Shown: in pieces, positions 44,649 through 45,460 of the stretch
How positions within the stretch are numbered: position 1 is the first letter of the stretch
How the letters are laid out: each line of letters starts with the position of its first letter
NCBI GenBank assembly: GCA_001642005.1
Contig: LWCA01000165.1
Coordinates: 1-45,460 of the forward strand
Origin: Intoshia linei
Lineage: Eukaryota > Orthonectida > Rhopaluridae
Reading direction: 5' to 3'
Length of the DNA stretch: 45,460 bases
The notes under the pieces: model-generated
Databases searched by the model: none
Told to the model about the DNA's origin: nothing
The model's input: only the letters and a program-made list of their open reading frames with translations
Translations under genes and position numbers: made by a program

Positions 44649-45216
44649 CAGTGGCGACTCTCCAACTCTGGCTACTCGGGCAAAGCCCGAGTTGATATTT
44701 TTATATTTTTTGAAAAATTATAATAATATTAAAAATAATAAAATATTTAATATTTTCGAGTGTTAAATTTCGTAATAATTGTTAAATTAATTTCTAATTT
44801 GTAAATATAAACACAATTATATATTCAGTTTGAAATTCAGAAAAGATTATTCACTTGACAATCACTGGTAAGCGACATATTTGCATAAATGTTTAAATTA
44901 AATCAATTTAAATACACATAACTCGGGCAGATTTTCATTTGACTAGTAATAAATCTATAGATTAAATTTATATAGCGGTTACATCTAAAATTTTATGAGA
45001 AATTATTTATATCTTATTTATGTCAATTTTAAATATCGTTACAAAAAATTTGAATATTCATTTTCTATTTATAATTTTCAGATTTAGTTTATAATTACTT
45101 CTTATTTGTAAAATTTTTTTTTGATATTTATTATTTTCAAATATAATTCGAAAAAAATGTGTGGTTGTCATAGAAATTTTAGCCCGAGTGATCTCGATTA
45201 GTCAGAGTCGCCACTG
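44649..45216. mobile_element. 568-bp MITE with perfect TIRs and 8-bp TSD
   Basis: Both ends are CAGTGGCGACTCT, a perfect 13-bp inverted repeat. The flanks GACACATC at 44641-44648 and 45217-45224 are identical. Subterminally, ACTCGGGC-aaa-GCCCGAGT (44674-44692) forms a perfect 8-bp hairpin; ACTCGGGC recurs at 44921-44928 and GCCCGAGT at 45182-45189. It has no coding capacity. An 8-bp duplication suggests hAT. Confidence 0.93.
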
Positions 45217-45224
45217 GACACATC

Positions 45225-45460
45225 CCTGTTTGATATTTTTTTAATGTATAACTTTTTCCTTTTCCAAACTAATTAGAGTAATATATTTATAATGTTGGTA
45301 CTATAGTGCCTTTTCAAAATGTATTATTTTATAACACCTATAGCAGGGATGGGCAACTTTCTGTGATAGCTGGCCGAATTTTTATATAAAATAGATGGGT
45401 GGTCCAGACAAATAAATTTTAAGAATTTTTGGTTTGAATATATTTATTTTAAATTTTTAT
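45225..45460. other. Window end with a MITE-like terminus
   Basis: At 45344, 'cagggatgggcaactttctg' is a CAGGG-type hAT MITE left end running towards the window edge. Nothing else is recognised. Confidence 0.4.

Noticed and set aside
1-45460. CRISPR array, operon or bacterial insertion
   Set aside because: No regularly spaced identical repeats and no intronless gene cluster with ribosome binding sites; the coding context is eukaryotic throughout.

Overview
The window is AT-rich nuclear DNA from an invertebrate animal. Its genes carry GT-AG introns, most of them only 37-60 bp long, and several have AATAAA signals just after the stop codon. A discoidin-domain receptor tyrosine kinase places it in Metazoa. 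Tiny introns, tight convergent gene pairs and heavy hAT-type transposon debris suggest a small or secondarily reduced genome. An orthonectid-like or other reduced spiralian would fit, but I cannot fix the taxon from sequence alone.

Layout, left to right: (1) the 3' exon of condensin subunit SMC4 (+). (2) Tail to tail with it, an unrecognised Lys/Asn-rich protein (-) with several Tyr-x-Asn motifs. (3) About 1 kb of degenerate repeat units. (4) A two-exon formin (-). (5) Intergenic DNA with a 298-bp hAT MITE. (6) A frameshifted CLPX pseudogene (+). (7) About 5 kb without recognisable genes. (8) A six-exon phosducin-like PDCL3 homologue (-), whose second intron holds a three-deep nest of hAT-like elements. 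(9) Head to head with it, a ten-exon NSUN2 homologue (+), whose fourth intron is inflated to 3.3 kb by elements including a pogo/Tigger-like transposon relic nested inside another element. (10) Tail to tail with NSUN2, a three-exon NTMT1 homologue (-). (11) A discoidin-domain receptor (DDR) kinase gene (-), nine exons identified, first exon unresolved. (12) About 4.8 kb of mostly repeat-derived DNA with a hAT transposase remnant. (13) Three exons of a C2H2 zinc-finger gene (+), incomplete at both ends. (14) A 568-bp MITE with a perfect 8-bp target duplication.

The exon models were built by hand from splice sites, phase continuity and remembered family motifs. In every multi-exon gene the phases close without gaps. 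Apart from the DNA-level pairing of neighbours, the genes have unrelated housekeeping or signalling roles: chromosome condensation, actin assembly, chaperone-assisted folding, tRNA m5C methylation, N-terminal methylation and collagen sensing. I found no operon-like or CRISPR-like system. The most unusual content is the nested transposon architecture and the derived features of the DDR kinase.
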